A DNA stretch of 64,000 nucleotides from an uncultured Aquimarina sp. GTDB lineage: Bacteria > Bacteroidota > Bacteroidia > Flavobacteriales > Flavobacteriaceae. The stretch lies in the NCBI GenBank assembly GCA_947493035.1, contig CANLOW010000001.1, forward strand, positions 496,001-560,000. The letters are read 5' to 3'. Under the pieces are notes generated by a model. It was given only the letters and a program-made list of their open reading frames with translations, was not told the origin of the DNA and did not search any database. Numbering within the stretch: the stretch's first letter is position 1; every line of letters starts with the position of its first letter. Positions 63,323-64,000 of the stretch are shown here, piece by piece. The translations under genes and the position numbers were made by a program.

Positions 63323-64000
63323 AGCCTATCAAATTAAAAAATGGTTTTCTACGCTCCAAAAATTGAAATTCAATTTTTGGAGCGTAGTTAGTTTAATAAT
63401 CATTTCAACTTATGGGTTAATAGCTGTATTTGCTTATTTGATAGCTCCGGACAATAGCCCTAACGCCAATCAAATGCATTTATCTATTCATTCTAAAGCA
63501 CCAGGTTTCACCACTAATATACTTCAAGTTCCCAGTGAATCTTATAACGAAAACCCATCTCTTATTTCAAAGATTTTATCTGGAGTACCATCAAAAAATG
63601 TGGAAATACCATTTAAATCCTTAGACATCTCACAAAATGAACTTATCGTTTTAACATCTGCTAACGCTGAAAAGAATACAGCACAACGAATATCTTTGGA
63701 CGCATTCAATACCAAAGACTTAAATCTTATAAAAAAACAGTTTACCACTGTAAAGACCTTTTGGTTAGGCACAGACAAATACGGAAGAGATATGCTTAGC
63801 AGGTTATTAATCGGTAGTAGGATATCATTTTCCATTGGTTTTGTAGCTGTTTTTATATCATTATTCATCGGAACTTTTATTGGCGCTATCTCTGGATATT
63901 TTGGAGGATGGATTGACAATCTTATGGTTTGGCTAATGAATGTACTTTGGTCTATACCTACATTATTATTAGTAATAGCAATCACCTTAGCTCTTGGGAA
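63315..64000 (+). CDS. OppC-type ABC transporter permease (cut by window end)
   Basis: At least 228 residues, incomplete at the window edge. The N-terminus has a first transmembrane segment (about 22-45) and a long periplasmic insertion (about 50-145), longer than in typical OppC proteins. TKTFWLGTDKYGRDMLSRLL-type sequence (LGTDKYGRDMLSR) then marks the start of the permease core, followed by further helices (FSIGFVAVFISLFIGTFIGA). The start ATG lies within the prc stop region. It may partner the dual-ATPase ABC protein at 35.8-37.5 kb, since no other ATPase is seen nearby. Confidence 0.88.
   Translation, partial: MNKAYQIKKWFSTLQKLKFNFWSVVSLIIISTYGLIAVFAYLIAPDNSPNANQMHLSIHSKAPGFTTNILQVPSESYNENPSLISKILSGVPSKNVEIPFKSLDISQNELIVLTSANAEKNTAQRISLDAFNTKDLNLIKKQFTTVKTFWLGTDKYGRDMLSRLLIGSRISFSIGFVAVFISLFIGTFIGAISGYFGGWIDNLMVWLMNVLWSIPTLLLVIAITLALG

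Noticed and set aside
1-64000. CRISPR arrays, tRNA or rRNA genes, insertion sequences
   Set aside because: No regularly spaced repeats, no cloverleaf-like sequences with CCA-adjacent arms, no transposase or integrase motifs were recognised by eye; a tRNAscan or ISfinder run would be decisive.

Overview
The window looks like a chromosome segment of a marine Flavobacteriaceae bacterium (Bacteroidota). The DNA is AT-rich. Secreted proteins end in type IX secretion (T9SS) sorting domains, a gldH gliding lipoprotein gene is present, lipoproteins with short lipoboxes are frequent, and several genes have a TAnnTTTG -7 promoter element. Housekeeping genes (era, hemL, hemB, hemH, leuS, lpxB, surE, prc, mrp) are intact and of normal length. 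No tRNA, rRNA, CRISPR array, integrase or transposase gene was recognised.

Region 1 (about 0.7-12.7 kb) is a compact red-algal galactan (agar or porphyran) locus. A LacI-type regulator is divergent from a GH86 agarase/porphyranase, an S1-type sulfatase lipoprotein, a GH2 enzyme with an unusual active-site motif and an extra C-terminal module, a small HExxH protein and a LacZ-like GH2. The parts fit a route in which GH86 cuts the galactan chain, the sulfatase removes sulfate esters and the GH2 enzymes take galactose from chain ends. No SusC/SusD pair, GH16, GH117 or GH29 gene lies in the window. The locus is bordered by gene debris on both sides: a tandem paralogue fragment at 0.54-0.69 kb and decayed coding pieces at 12.87-13.43 kb.

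Region 2 (13.6-35.3 kb) is core genome with lineage-specific genes: a Dabb-domain lipoprotein, a DUF389 membrane protein, a SprT-like protein, two SDRs, era, a lipoprotein that appears to lack an ATG start, a large T9SS metalloprotease, a DUF5522 mini-protein, a PLP-dependent deaminase-like enzyme, a glucosaminidase/LysM lipoprotein, hemL, a PAP2 phosphatase, a NifU-domain protein with Mrp, a Crp-like regulator, a PSP1/RicT-like protein overlapping gldH, and a class A penicillin-binding protein.

Region 3 (35.7-46.8 kb) is mostly minus strand: a dual-ATPase peptide ABC protein, a 3'-5' exonuclease, a beta-lactamase-fold hydrolase, a CNNM/CBS protein, an outer-membrane barrel, an Ig-like lipoprotein and a heme block (hemH, a MATE pump, hemJ-like, hemB). 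Region 4 (46.9-64 kb) holds a truncated TlpA-type thioredoxin, a redoxin, a DUF1330 protein, two adjacent secreted proteases, leuS with a SemiSWEET transporter, a histidine kinase, enoyl-CoA hydratase, NlpC/P60, lpxB, surE, the Prc protease and the start of an OppC-type permease cut by the window edge.

I did not find a clearly new multi-gene system. The items most worth checking are the variant GH2 with Gln at the acid/base position and an added module, the structured intergenic element at 16.8 kb, the perfect dyad at 50.95 kb, the ATA-start lipoprotein, and the gene relics around the galactan locus.
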